From: an uncultured Eubacterium sp. | GTDB taxonomy: Bacteria > Bacillota_A > Clostridia > Lachnospirales > Lachnospiraceae | DNA length: 41,856 nucleotides | Direction of reading: 5' to 3' | NCBI GenBank assembly: GCA_948468465.1 | Contig: CAOKJJ010000020.1 | Location: 1 to 41,856 of the forward strand | Shown here: positions 6,266-15,447 of the stretch, piece by piece | Layout of the letters: the number at the start of each line of letters is the position of its first letter | How positions within the stretch are numbered: the stretch's first letter is position 1 | The notes under the pieces: model-generated | Told to the model about the DNA's origin: nothing | Seen by the model: the letters and a program-made list of their open reading frames with translations, nothing else | Database searches by the model: none | Program-made: the position numbers and the translations under genes

Positions 6266-8959
6266 ATGCAAAACATACATTTTATTGACGAAGATGGAAC
6301 TTTTACATTAACACGGCCGGAAAATTACAGTTATCTGTATTTTCCGATTGCCGGGGAACAGGGAATCAAAAGTGCGTTAACGCCGAACCTGGGCGGTGAT
6401 ATGAAAATCAATCAAAATGCATTTCTCATGGAGCCGGTCAGTGCCGAAAACCTGCATAATAACCGTTCCGGCAGAAATTTTTGGTGCGGAATGCAGGACG
6501 GCGGAATCTGGTCGGTTGTTGGAGTATCTGCTGAACAAGAGAGCAGGAAGTTTACAAAGGAACAGGATGAAAGTATGCTGACTGCTGGTCTGATGTGGCA
6601 TACAGTAAAGAGAAAGTGCAGGGAATGCCAGTTGGAAGCGGAAGTGACGTCTTTTGTACCGTTGGAACATTCTGTGGAGCTGATGCGGGTTACGCTGTGC
6701 AATACTGGAAGCGTACCGCGGACGTTTACGCCTGTGGCGGCGGTGCCGATATTTGGAAGAAGCGCTGATAATATCCGTGATCACAGGCATGTGACATCGC
6801 TTCTGCATCGGATACGTACGACGGATTTTGGCGTCAGTGTAAAACCGACATTGTCTTTTGATGAACGAGGGCATCAGAAAAACGAACTGATTTATTTTGT
6901 ATGCGGCGTGACCGGAAACGGTGAAAAACCAGTAGGCTTTTATCCGGTGACAGAAGATTTTATCGGAGAAGGCGGCAGCTTCGTTCATCCGCGTGCAGTT
7001 ATAGAACAAAAAGAAGGAAAAGTAAGCGGATTTGAGACAGAGGGCAGAGAAGCGACAGGAGGTATCCGTTTTGCCGAGACGACGCTGGAGCCAGGAGAAC
7101 GTGCGATATATACCATTCTTATGGGCATTACCGCAGATGAAAAAGAGATTGCGCAGATTACGGATGCTTACCGAACGGAGCAGCAGGTGGAGGAAGCTCT
7201 TGACAAAACGCGTAAATACTGGCAGGAAAAGGTAAATGTTCGCTATCATACAGGCAGCAGACCGTTCGATCAGTTTTTAAGATGGGTCAGCTTTCAGCCT
7301 TTGCTGAGACGTATTTACGGATGTTCTTTTCTGCCATATCATGATTATGGCAGAGGCGGCAGAGGCTGGCGGGATTTATGGCAGGATTGTCTGTCGCTGC
7401 TGATGATGGATCCGGGAGGTGTGCGCCAGATGATTGTGGAAAACTGCGGTGGCGTACGGGTGGACGGCACGAATGCGACGATTATAGGAGAAGGACGGGG
7501 AGAATTTATCGCTGACAGAAACGGCATTGCACGCGTCTGGATGGATCATGGCGTATGGCCGTTTATAACGATTAAGCTTTATATGGACCAAACCGGAGAT
7601 GTAGAGATATTAAAAGAAAAAGCAGTTTATTTTAAAGATGAACAGGCAAGGCGTGGCTTAGGATTGGACGAGCAGTGGCGTGCGGCAGATGGCGTGCAGC
7701 AGAAAAACAGCAGGGGAGAGATCTTTAAGGGAAGTGTTTTGGAACATTTGCTGTTACAGCAGCTTTGTGCGTTTTATGAAGTTGGGGAACATAACCATAT
7801 CCGTCTGCGGGGCGCGGATTGGAACGATGCGTTGGATATGGCGTCAGAACGTGGAGAAAGCGTTGCGTTTACTTGTGCGTATGCCGGCAATCTGATGCAG
7901 TTAGCACAATTGCTTGTTGTTTTGCAGGAACGTTATGGATGGAATCAGGTAGAGCTGCTGGAAGAAATACAGATCCTGCTGCAGGATGACGCTGCAGTTT
8001 ATGATAGTATCCAGGCAAAACAGGAGCTTTTGGAGCAATACGTGCAGCGTGTCAGCCATCAGGTCAGTGGAAAAACCATTTTAATAGATGTAAAAGAACT
8101 GGCAGAAAATTTAAGGCAGAAAGCAGTATGGATGCAGGAACATATCCGCAGCTGCGAATGGATTCAGGGAGAGGAAGAAGGATGGTTCAACAGCTATTAC
8201 GATAACCATGGAAACAAGGTGGAAGGTTATTTTGAACAGGGTGTGCGCATGATGCTGACTGGCCAGGTGTTTGCGGTTATGAGCAACACTGCACAGGACA
8301 CACAGACGCAGCAGATATGTAAGAGCGCGGATCACTATTTATTTGATAAGAAGGCAGGAGGATATCGCCTGAATACGAACTTCCATGAACAGAAATATGA
8401 TATGGGAAGAATGTTTGGCTTTGCTTATGGAGAAAAAGAAAATGGAGCCGTTTTTTCTCACATGACAGTGATGTATGCAAATGCGTTGTATCAGAGGGGG
8501 TTTGTAAAAGAAGGTTACCGTGCGCTGCAGACGCTGGCAGATACAGCGCTTGATTTTGATGTAAGTAAAATATATCCTGGAATACCGGAATATTTTAACA
8601 GAGACGGAAGAGGAATGTATCATTACCTGACAGGCGCCGCAAGCTGGTATATGCTTACGATGGTGACAGAAGTATTTGGCGTACATGGAGAAATGGGATC
8701 TTTAGCCATCCAGCCAAAATTGCTGGAAGAACAGTTTGACGAACAGGGCGATGCCTGGATCAGTCTAGTGTTTGCAGGCAAAAGCTTCCTTGTGGCGTTT
8801 CATAATCCTAAAAAGCTTACATATGGAGAGTATCAGCTGTTAAGCGCGTCATGCGGCAGCGTTAAACTGCAGATAAAGGATGCGTCCGCGATACTGGAAA
8901 GAAGCAGAATCGAAGCGCTGCCGGATCAGGTGAATAAGATTGAAATAGAATTAGGGTAA
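6266..8959 (+). CDS. Large inverting glucan phosphorylase (GH94/GH149/GH161 group; probably beta-1,3-oligoglucan)
   Basis: 897 residues, an (alpha/alpha)6-barrel phosphorylase related to cellobiose phosphorylase. An N-terminal beta-sandwich (to about 300) is followed by the barrel. The general acid is expected at D518 in RLRGADWNDALD. Other conserved pieces are RGWRDLWQDCL, GGVRVDGTNATIIGEG, ARVWMDHGVWP and the phosphate-region GRGMYHYLTGAASWY. Length and the WMDHG segment fit GH161/GH149-type enzymes better than the 800-residue disaccharide phosphorylases; these split beta-1,3-oligoglucans with phosphate to glucose 1-phosphate. The neighbouring GH16 supports that substrate, but sophoro- or cello-oligomers are not excluded. 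No signal peptide, so cytoplasmic. AAGGAGG lies six bases before ATG 6266; ATG 6236 has no such site. Confidence 0.75.
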   Translation: MQNIHFIDEDGTFTLTRPENYSYLYFPIAGEQGIKSALTPNLGGDMKINQNAFLMEPVSAENLHNNRSGRNFWCGMQDGGIWSVVGVSAEQESRKFTKEQDESMLTAGLMWHTVKRKCRECQLEAEVTSFVPLEHSVELMRVTLCNTGSVPRTFTPVAAVPIFGRSADNIRDHRHVTSLLHRIRTTDFGVSVKPTLSFDERGHQKNELIYFVCGVTGNGEKPVGFYPVTEDFIGEGGSFVHPRAVIEQKEGKVSGFETEGREATGGIRFAETTLEPGERAIYTILMGITADEKEIAQITDAYRTEQQVEEALDKTRKYWQEKVNVRYHTGSRPFDQFLRWVSFQPLLRRIYGCSFLPYHDYGRGGRGWRDLWQDCLSLLMMDPGGVRQMIVENCGGVRVDGTNATIIGEGRGEFIADRNGIARVWMDHGVWPFITIKLYMDQTGDVEILKEKAVYFKDEQARRGLGLDEQWRAADGVQQKNSRGEIFKGSVLEHLLLQQLCAFYEVGEHNHIRLRGADWNDALDMASERGESVAFTCAYAGNLMQLAQLLVVLQERYGWNQVELLEEIQILLQDDAAVYDSIQAKQELLEQYVQRVSHQVSGKTILIDVKELAENLRQKAVWMQEHIRSCEWIQGEEEGWFNSYYDNHGNKVEGYFEQGVRMMLTGQVFAVMSNTAQDTQTQQICKSADHYLFDKKAGGYRLNTNFHEQKYDMGRMFGFAYGEKENGAVFSHMTVMYANALYQRGFVKEGYRALQTLADTALDFDVSKIYPGIPEYFNRDGRGMYHYLTGAASWYMLTMVTEVFGVHGEMGSLAIQPKLLEEQFDEQGDAWISLVFAGKSFLVAFHNPKKLTYGEYQLLSASCGSVKLQIKDASAILERSRIEALPDQVNKIEIELG

Positions 8960-8969
8960 TTGGCGCTTC

Positions 8970-8994
8970 GCCGGAAAACGATCTGTTTTCCGGC
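8970..8994. terminator. Hairpin between convergent phosphorylase and AraC genes
   Basis: GCCGGAAAAC and GTTTTCCGGC form a perfect 10-bp stem with a five-base loop. It lies 10 bases after the phosphorylase stop and just beyond the AraC stop on the other strand. There is no T run on either side, so it may stop transcription in both directions inefficiently or protect 3' ends. Confidence 0.65.
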
Positions 8995-8997
8995 AGA

Positions 8998-9738
8998 TTA
9001 CCAGGCAGTGCGATAAAATTTGTCCCGATACTTTTTAGGAGTCAGACCGACGGACTTTTTAAATGTTTGGATAAAATGGCTTTGAGAAGAAAAAGCCAGA
9101 TAATTTGCGATTTCTATAAAACTATAGTCGGAATATTTGAGCAGATGCTGGGCTTTTTCGATCTTTTTCTCATTGATGTAATTACTGATCGCAATGCCCA
9201 GCTCTTTTTTGAACAGTCGTGATAAATAACTGGGAGACAGGTTCGTGTAGTCCGCAAGCTCCTCGATGGTGATACGGCTGTTTAAGTGGCTGTATATGTA
9301 ATCCATGCACAGAATAACCGGTTTTGAAATTACGCTTTCTTTTTTTAGGAGCAGCATTTTTCCGGTATAATCTAATACCATGCTGTCATGGAGTCGGCAG
9401 ATCGCCGAAATGGATGTGCAGGCATCCATTTTTAAAATGTAAAAGTCACTCAGCCGGTAAGCCTGCTCCAATTCCATGCCTGCGTCTACACAATGTCTGA
9501 CAATCATGGCGACAGTAACGACAAAATGATATTTCATGTTGGTGAGCGGATCTGGAGAGAGCACGCCCATCCCGTTTGGACTTGCAAATGTATTTTGCCT
9601 GCAGTTTTCCTGCACAAAGTCAATATCGCCAGAACTTACGGCATGATAAAACGCGTATTCTTCTTCCAGCGGCCGATGAGCAAGAGAATCTTCCGCATCC
9701 AGAAGTTCCTGCTGCTGCCATTCTTTTTGTAAATCCAT
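8998..9738 (-). CDS. AraC-family transcription regulator
   Basis: 246 residues. The C-terminal 100 residues form the double helix-turn-helix of AraC/XylS proteins: RITIEELADYTNLSPSYLSRLFK, then YINEKKIEKAQHLLKYSDYSFIEIANYLAFSSQSHFIQTFKK and GLTPKKYR. The N-terminal 140 residues are helical, without the usual cupin, a form seen in YesN-like regulators of Firmicutes sugar genes. It is transcribed away from the GH16 gene and towards the large phosphorylase. Strong ribosome site AAAGGAGG before ATG 9738. It is the only DNA-binding regulator gene in the glucan locus and so the best candidate for the shared element at 6144, 9810 and 15343. Confidence 0.9.
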   Translation of the reverse strand: MDLQKEWQQQELLDAEDSLAHRPLEEEYAFYHAVSSGDIDFVQENCRQNTFASPNGMGVLSPDPLTNMKYHFVVTVAMIVRHCVDAGMELEQAYRLSDFYILKMDACTSISAICRLHDSMVLDYTGKMLLLKKESVISKPVILCMDYIYSHLNSRITIEELADYTNLSPSYLSRLFKKELGIAISNYINEKKIEKAQHLLKYSDYSFIEIANYLAFSSQSHFIQTFKKSVGLTPKKYRDKFYRTAW

Positions 9739-9803
9739 AGAAGCCTCCTTTTTGGATAAGAATCAAAAAGATTATTGTTAATGATTGTATTGTGACATTA
9801 TAT

Positions 9804-9860
9804 CATGAATTTGATATTTTTGTACATAGTTTTGTATATGACAGACGCATAAATTATTAA
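9804..9860 (+). promoter_or_regulatory. Activator element and promoter of the GH16 gene
   Basis: CATGAATTTGATATTTTT (9804-9821) matches 17 of 18 bases of the element at 15337-15354. A second half-site TTTTGTATAT (9830-9839) lies 21 bases after the TTTG of the first, matching TTTAGTATAT at the same spacing in the other copy. The -35 TTGTAT (9832-9837) overlaps this half-site and is 17 bases from -10 TATTAA (9855-9860). This is the architecture of AraC-family activation with two half-sites two helix turns apart. The intergenic 9739-9973 is shared with the divergent AraC gene. A small palindrome GTTCAGATGAAC lies further down, in the leader. Confidence 0.65.
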
Positions 9861-9973
9861 AATATAGGTAAAGGTTCAGATGAACTATGGAATCGTTATG
9901 TATTCAGCCATTGGAAATCGCTTCTCGATGGGCTGGGTACCTAACAGAATAAAAATTTAGGGAGGATTTATGT

Positions 9974-12754
9974 ATGAAACCACAATTTTGGAAAGTTGTG
10001 ACGCCTGTTTTGGCGGCGGCAATGACGGTAACGACGGCGTCTGTGCCCGCATATGCGGCAAAGTCCGGGATTTCCATGACAAAGTGCACATTGTCCAAAG
10101 GAGATCAGATAGATCTGGATATTGTCGGGGAACAAGAGCTGTCAGGAACGTACACTGCAGATAAAGAGCAAGTGGCGTCGGTAGCGCAAAACGGAGTTGT
10201 AACAGCAAAAAAAACTGGAAAAACATTCATATCATGGACAAAGGGAACAAAAAAATACACATGCACCGTACAAGTGGTAAAAGCGCCGAAGATCAGTAAA
10301 ACAAAAGTAGTTCTCAAAGAAGGGGAAACGCAAAAGCTTACTGTAGAAAATCAGGGAAACAAAAAGCTTACCGTAACATGGAAGTCTTCAGATCCAAAAG
10401 TTGCAACCGTAAAAAACGGTAAGATAAAAGCTGTGTCTAAGGGGACAGCAAAGATAAAAGTAAAGATTAAGGGCAATAAAAAAATATGGGAAAAGGAGGC
10501 TAAAGTGGTTGTAAAGAATAATAATGCAAATGATCTTTACGAAGGATATCATTTGGTATGGAAAGAGGCTTTTGATCAGGATGCTTTGAATATGGAAGAC
10601 TGGAATATTGAGAAACATGAGCCAGGATGGGTCAATAACGAACTGCAGGAATATACGGATTCTTCTGAAAACATTTATGTCAAAGACGGAAATCTTGTCA
10701 TAAAACCGGTGGAAACGAAGAACGCGGATGGAACGGTATCTTATACATCCGGCAGAGTCAATACACAGAACAAGCATAATTTTAAATACGGCCTGTTTGA
10801 AGCAAGGCTCAAAGTTCCGAAGGGCCAGGGATTTCTTCCAGCATTTTGGATGATGCCTGCAGATGAAAACCTCTATGGACAGTGGCCAAGGTGCGGAGAG
10901 ATTGACATTATGGAAGTGCTCGGAAACCAGACGGATACTTCCTACGGTACGGTGCATTATGGGAATCCGCATAGTGAGAGCCAGGGGAAACATACATTAA
11001 AATCAGGCAGCTTTGCGGAAGAATTTCATACATTTAGCGTGGAATGGGAGCCGGATAAGCTTAGCTGGTATGTGGACGGCAATCTGATTCACACAGAAAA
11101 TGACTGGTATACTGCAACAGAAGGACAAGGAGAGATTACCTATCCGGCTCCGTTTGACCAGCCGTTTTATGTGATTTTGAATCTGGCGGTAGGCGGTAAT
11201 TGGCCGGGAAATCCAGATAAGTCTACAAATATCAAAGATGCGGAATTTTTGGTTGATTATGTAAAAGTATATCAAAAGGACAGCTACGATGAAAATGTGA
11301 CAAAGCCGGTGAAGAACGTTGTGCTGCGTGAGCCGGGTGCAGACGGAAATTATATAGATAATGGTAATTTTGCGGTTAATGAAGATCTGACGGATGAGCA
11401 GGGATGGAGCTTTTTAAACACATTGGAAGGCGAAGCTTCGGCAGCAATTAAAGATCAGGAAATACTGGTGAAGACCGCAAAAGAAGGAACAGCAGACTAT
11501 AGCGTACAGCTCGTACAGCCAGGACTGCCGATGAAAAAAGGCGGCGTATACCGTGTCAGCTTTGATGCTTATGCCAGTGAGCCGAGAACGATGAAAACGG
11601 GCGTCTCAGCTCCAGACCGCAGCTATAGAAGGTATCTGGAAGATACGGTTGTAGAATTGACGACGGATAAAAAGACCTATACATACGAATTTACAATGAC
11701 AGATTCTGATGATGCTAATGGGCGGCTGGAATTTAATATGGGAGCGGCAGGATCCACGGCTGATATTCACATATCCAATGTATCTGTTATAAAAACAGAG
11801 GAAAAAGATCTGGAAAAAGATACGGCAAAGACAGTGCGCGCGGACGGAAACTATGTGTATAACGGAGCTTTTCAGGAAGGGACAAACCGGCTCGGATATT
11901 GGGAGATCAGCAAACCGCAAGGAACGGACGTAACAGTAACGAATGAAAATAACGTCCGCAGGCTGAAAGTAACCGCGGGTGACGGCGTTTCCAAAGAACA
12001 TCCGGTTACAATTGCGCAAAGCGCTCTTCCGCTGACAGAAGGAGATTATGCATTGAGTTTTCTTGCGCAAGGGGCAGACGGTTCAGCGGTTATGGCTAAG
12101 GCTGGCGGACAGGAATTTGAAGCGGCGCTGTCCAAAGAAGCGCAGACATACCGGTATAAGTTTACGCTTGCAGCGGACGAGATTACAGATCAGGCAAAAA
12201 AGATACAGCTTTTGATTACACAACCTGGCGTTTATTATCTGGATGATGTAAGGCTGGAAGAAGACAGCCTGATTAAAAACGGTAATTTCCGTGCGGGATT
12301 TTCTGGCTACGAAGTTTATGCTTATACGGCTTCAGATGTGTCCTATGTAGTGGATAGTCTGAACGAAGACAGCGCTGCGGATTTTACGATTCAAAATACC
12401 GGAGACGCTGCATGGAAGATACAGTTAAAGCAAAGCAATATTGAACTGGAAAAAGGGCAGTGGTACCGGCTTTCATTAAAGGCAAAATCTGATAAAGACA
12501 GAAAACTGATGTTTGCGATTCAAAGGGACGGCAGCAGTGACGATGACTGGACACCGTATTCAGGAGAAAAGATTGTTGGGCTTGGCAGTGAATATCAGAC
12601 TTATGATGTGGCATTCCAGATGGAACACGAGACAGATTCCAAGGCGGTATTGAGTGTTTCCATGGGTGCGGTTGACGGTGAACAGATTGACCAGAAGCAT
12701 CGGATTTGCATTGACCAGATTTTATTGGAAAAGATCGAAAAACCAGCATCTTAA
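9974..12754 (+). CDS. Secreted GH16 beta-glucanase (probable laminarinase) with Ig-like and CBM4/9-type modules
   Basis: 926 residues, modular and exported. Signal peptide at 1-29 (basic start, hydrophobic core, cleavage near AYA-A). Two Ig-like (Big2-type) domains follow at about 30-180. GH16 catalytic domain at about 190-436 has the motif GEIDIMEVLG with nucleophile E309 and acid/base E314, and ends in FLVDYVKVYQ. Three similar jelly-roll modules follow, starting near 456 (ADGNYIDNGNF), 623 (ADGNYVYNGAF) and 765 (SLIKNGNF), of CBM4/9 type. GH16 enzymes of this form usually hydrolyse beta-1,3- or mixed beta-1,3/1,4-glucan. There is no LPXTG or S-layer anchor, so it is probably released or held by its modules. 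GGGAGG lies eight bases before ATG 9974. Confidence 0.9.
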   Translation: MKPQFWKVVTPVLAAAMTVTTASVPAYAAKSGISMTKCTLSKGDQIDLDIVGEQELSGTYTADKEQVASVAQNGVVTAKKTGKTFISWTKGTKKYTCTVQVVKAPKISKTKVVLKEGETQKLTVENQGNKKLTVTWKSSDPKVATVKNGKIKAVSKGTAKIKVKIKGNKKIWEKEAKVVVKNNNANDLYEGYHLVWKEAFDQDALNMEDWNIEKHEPGWVNNELQEYTDSSENIYVKDGNLVIKPVETKNADGTVSYTSGRVNTQNKHNFKYGLFEARLKVPKGQGFLPAFWMMPADENLYGQWPRCGEIDIMEVLGNQTDTSYGTVHYGNPHSESQGKHTLKSGSFAEEFHTFSVEWEPDKLSWYVDGNLIHTENDWYTATEGQGEITYPAPFDQPFYVILNLAVGGNWPGNPDKSTNIKDAEFLVDYVKVYQKDSYDENVTKPVKNVVLREPGADGNYIDNGNFAVNEDLTDEQGWSFLNTLEGEASAAIKDQEILVKTAKEGTADYSVQLVQPGLPMKKGGVYRVSFDAYASEPRTMKTGVSAPDRSYRRYLEDTVVELTTDKKTYTYEFTMTDSDDANGRLEFNMGAAGSTADIHISNVSVIKTEEKDLEKDTAKTVRADGNYVYNGAFQEGTNRLGYWEISKPQGTDVTVTNENNVRRLKVTAGDGVSKEHPVTIAQSALPLTEGDYALSFLAQGADGSAVMAKAGGQEFEAALSKEAQTYRYKFTLAADEITDQAKKIQLLITQPGVYYLDDVRLEEDSLIKNGNFRAGFSGYEVYAYTASDVSYVVDSLNEDSAADFTIQNTGDAAWKIQLKQSNIELEKGQWYRLSLKAKSDKDRKLMFAIQRDGSSDDDWTPYSGEKIVGLGSEYQTYDVAFQMEHETDSKAVLSVSMGAVDGEQIDQKHRICIDQILLEKIEKPAS

Positions 12755-12800
12755 AAGTGATAAGCTAAAAAGCCATATGGCTCATAAAGGAGAATAGATT

Positions 12801-15215
12801 ATGAAATATGGATACTTTGACGACGAAAAGAGGGAATATGTCATCGACAGGCCGGATACGCCAGCGCCTTGGGCAAATTATCTCGGATCACCGGAATATG
12901 GAGCACTGATTTCCAATCAGGCCGGCGGCTACAGTTTTGCAAAGTCCGGTGCGAACGGCAGAATCCTGCGGTATATTTTCAATCAGTTTGATGAGCCGGG
13001 ACGGTATATTTATATTCGTGATAACGATACAAAAGATTACTGGTCGGCATCCTGGCAGCCGGTAGGCAAAGATTTGTCGGAATATAAAAGTGAGTGCCGT
13101 CACGGAACAGGGTATACGAAGATCAGCGCCGAATACAGCAGTATTCATACGCAGGCGTCATATTATGTTCCGCTTGCAAAAGAGTATGAAGTATGGTCGC
13201 TAAAGATTACCAACCGTTCGCATTTAATGAAAAACCTAAGCATTACAGGCTACGCAGAATTTACAAATAACTGTAACTATGAACAGGATCAGGTAAATCT
13301 GCAGTATTCACAATTTATTACAAAGACGGAATTTCATAAAAACCGCATCTGCCAGAAAGTTCACGGCAATCTGGATGAAATGGAAAAAGGGAAAGATGTG
13401 GACGACAAGATTATGACGGAGCGCTTTTTTGGACTGGCAGGCGCCAAGGTTACATCATATTGCGGAGATAAAGAGCAGTTTCTTGGACGGTATCATGGGT
13501 ATGGCGATCCGCAGGGCGTAAGTAATGGCATATTAAATGGTACGCTTAGCTACAATGAAAATGGATGCGGGGCGCTTATGACCGACTTATGTCTGGCGCC
13601 GGGAGAGACAAAATGTGTAGCATTTGTGCTTGGAATGAGAAGCGATACTGAGGCGGAAAATATTTTAGCGCATTATGAGCGGACAGAACAGACATGTGAA
13701 AAAGAACTACAGGAACTGGCTGCGCATTGGCATGAAAAACTGTCGCATTTTCAGGTGAAAACGCCGAGTCCGGAATTTAATACAATGATTAATACATGGA
13801 ACGCTTATAATTGTTTTATGACTTTTATCTGGTCGCGTGCGGCTTCGTTTTTCTACTGCGGACTTCGTAATGGATACGGATACCGGGATACGGTGCAGGA
13901 TATCCAGGGCATTATTCATCTGGCGCCGGAGATGGCTGTAGAAAAAATACGTTTTATGCTTTCTGCACAGGTGCATCATGGCGGAGGACTGCCGCTCGTA
14001 AAATTTACGCATCATCCGGGACATGAAGATACACCTGAAGATGCGTCTTATGTAAAGGAAACGGGACATCCGGCATATCGTGCGGACGATGCGCTGTGGC
14101 TGTTTCCGACGGTTTATAAATATATTGCGGAAACCGGAAATCTGTCTTTTATGGATGAGGTAATTCCATATGCGAATCAGGGAGAGGGCACTGTTTATGA
14201 ACATTTAAAACGGGCCATTGATTTTTCCATGAATCATCTTGGCGCGCACGGTATGCCTGCCGGATTATACGCTGACTGGAATGACTGTCTGCGGCTTGGA
14301 AAAGACGGAGAATCTACATTTGTCGCATTTCAGCTGTATTATGCAATGACCATTTTAAGGAAGTTTGCAGAATACCAAAAAGATATGGAATACATCGCGT
14401 ATCTGGATCAGATACAGAAAAAGCTTGGGTCCGATATACAGAATTTGTGCTGGGACGAAGACCAGTTTATCCGTGGATTTACGGAACAAGGAGAAGTGAT
14501 CGGAAAGAAATCAGATCCGGAAGCGAATCTTTGGCTAAATCCGCAAAGCTGGGCTGTCATCAGCGGATTGGCAGATGAAAAACAATCTAAACAGGCGCTG
14601 GACGCGGTATATAACAGGCTGAATACAGAGTTTGGAGCAATGCTTATGACTCCTCCGTATCATAAACATGCGTTTGACGGAGCGCTGGCGGTTATTTACA
14701 ATGCGGGGACAAAAGAAAACGCGGGAATTTTTTCACAGTCACAGGGCTGGCTGATTTTAGCCGAAGCTTTGTGCGGACATGGAGCGCGCGCTTTTGCGTA
14801 TTTTATGGAAAACGCGCCAGCGGCGCAAAACGACCGGGCGGAAATACGAAAGCTGGAACCGTATTGCTATGGACAGTTTACAGAAGGCAAAGACAGCCCG
14901 CATTTCGGACGCTCTCATGTGCATTGGCTGACAGGCACAGCATCTACCGTTATGACAGGCTGTGTGGAAGGCATTCTGGGAATGCGGCCGGATTTTGGAG
15001 GATTAAAGATCGAACCAGCGGTGCCAGAGGAATGGGAACAATTTGAGATTGAGAAAGACTTCCGCGGCAGGCATCTGCATATTGTAGTGAACAATCCGCA
15101 GCATGCACAATCCGGCTTTAGGAGGCTTATTGTAAACGGGAAAGAGATGGAAGGAAATTATGTGCCGGAATCTGAGATGACAAAACAGACAAAAATCGTA
15201 TTGGACCTTTCCTGA
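12801..15215 (+). CDS. GH94 disaccharide phosphorylase (cellobiose phosphorylase-like, possibly laminaribiose-specific)
   Basis: 804 residues, close to the roughly 811 of cellobiose phosphorylase. The start (MKYGYFDDEKREYVI, then PAPWANYLGS and SNQAGGYSF) and the catalytic segment GLYADWNDCLRLGKDGES are typical; the acid D492 sits almost exactly where the family's catalytic Asp lies. Also visible are GYRDTVQDIQG and the phosphate-binding HVHWLTGTAST. It splits a beta-linked glucose disaccharide with phosphate into glucose 1-phosphate and glucose in the cytoplasm. Sequence resembles cellobiose phosphorylase, but the GH16 gene 46 bases upstream makes laminaribiose a good alternative. It shares the GH16 transcript; a 12-bp palindrome AGCCATATGGCT (12770-12781) lies in the gap. 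Confidence 0.85.
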   Translation: MKYGYFDDEKREYVIDRPDTPAPWANYLGSPEYGALISNQAGGYSFAKSGANGRILRYIFNQFDEPGRYIYIRDNDTKDYWSASWQPVGKDLSEYKSECRHGTGYTKISAEYSSIHTQASYYVPLAKEYEVWSLKITNRSHLMKNLSITGYAEFTNNCNYEQDQVNLQYSQFITKTEFHKNRICQKVHGNLDEMEKGKDVDDKIMTERFFGLAGAKVTSYCGDKEQFLGRYHGYGDPQGVSNGILNGTLSYNENGCGALMTDLCLAPGETKCVAFVLGMRSDTEAENILAHYERTEQTCEKELQELAAHWHEKLSHFQVKTPSPEFNTMINTWNAYNCFMTFIWSRAASFFYCGLRNGYGYRDTVQDIQGIIHLAPEMAVEKIRFMLSAQVHHGGGLPLVKFTHHPGHEDTPEDASYVKETGHPAYRADDALWLFPTVYKYIAETGNLSFMDEVIPYANQGEGTVYEHLKRAIDFSMNHLGAHGMPAGLYADWNDCLRLGKDGESTFVAFQLYYAMTILRKFAEYQKDMEYIAYLDQIQKKLGSDIQNLCWDEDQFIRGFTEQGEVIGKKSDPEANLWLNPQSWAVISGLADEKQSKQALDAVYNRLNTEFGAMLMTPPYHKHAFDGALAVIYNAGTKENAGIFSQSQGWLILAEALCGHGARAFAYFMENAPAAQNDRAEIRKLEPYCYGQFTEGKDSPHFGRSHVHWLTGTASTVMTGCVEGILGMRPDFGGLKIEPAVPEEWEQFEIEKDFRGRHLHIVVNNPQHAQSGFRRLIVNGKEMEGNYVPESEMTKQTKIVLDLS

Positions 15216-15237
15216 GGCGAGTTTTAAAAATTATATA

Positions 15238-15277
15238 ATCTGCGTTAGAAAATAAATCTGTAGCAGATAAGTTTTTT
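15238..15277 (+). terminator. Weak terminator after the GH94 gene
   Basis: ATCTGC (15238-15243) and GCAGAT (15263-15268) can pair, followed by six T residues (15272-15277). The stem is short and the loop long, so termination may be partial. It divides the GH16-GH94 unit from the promoter of the transporter genes. Confidence 0.4.
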
Positions 15278-15336
15278 GGAAAAATATTGGTGTTTTCTGG
15301 AAATAATCTATATTTTTATATATTTTTCAAACAGGA

Positions 15337-15396
15337 CATGATTTTGATATTTTTAAAATTCATTTAGTATATTTGCAGGATGGTTCCTGCTATAAT
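15337..15396 (+). promoter_or_regulatory. Activator element, inverted repeat and promoter of the sugar-transport operon
   Basis: CATGATTTTGATATTTTT (15337-15354) and TTTAGTATAT (15363-15372) repeat the two half-sites found upstream of GH16 with the same spacing. A perfect TATAAT lies at 15391-15396. Between them lies the inverted repeat GCAGGA-TGGT-TCCTGC (15375-15390), which fills the spacer and could bind a second regulator. There is no consensus -35, which fits activator dependence. The leader contains the small hairpin AAGCA-GAAGA-TGCTT just before the ribosome site. Confidence 0.65.
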
Positions 15397-15447
15397 ACAC
15401 GATATAAAGCAGAAGATGCTTATAAAACAAAAAGGAGGATTTAGAAA

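Noticed and set aside
6377..7249. 290-codon minus-strand frame inside the large phosphorylase gene
   Set aside because: It is antisense to a well supported enzyme, has no ribosome site and its translation looks random and basic.
10388..10993. 201-codon minus-strand frame opposite the GH16 gene
   Set aside because: Shadow of the GH16 coding frame with no start signals.
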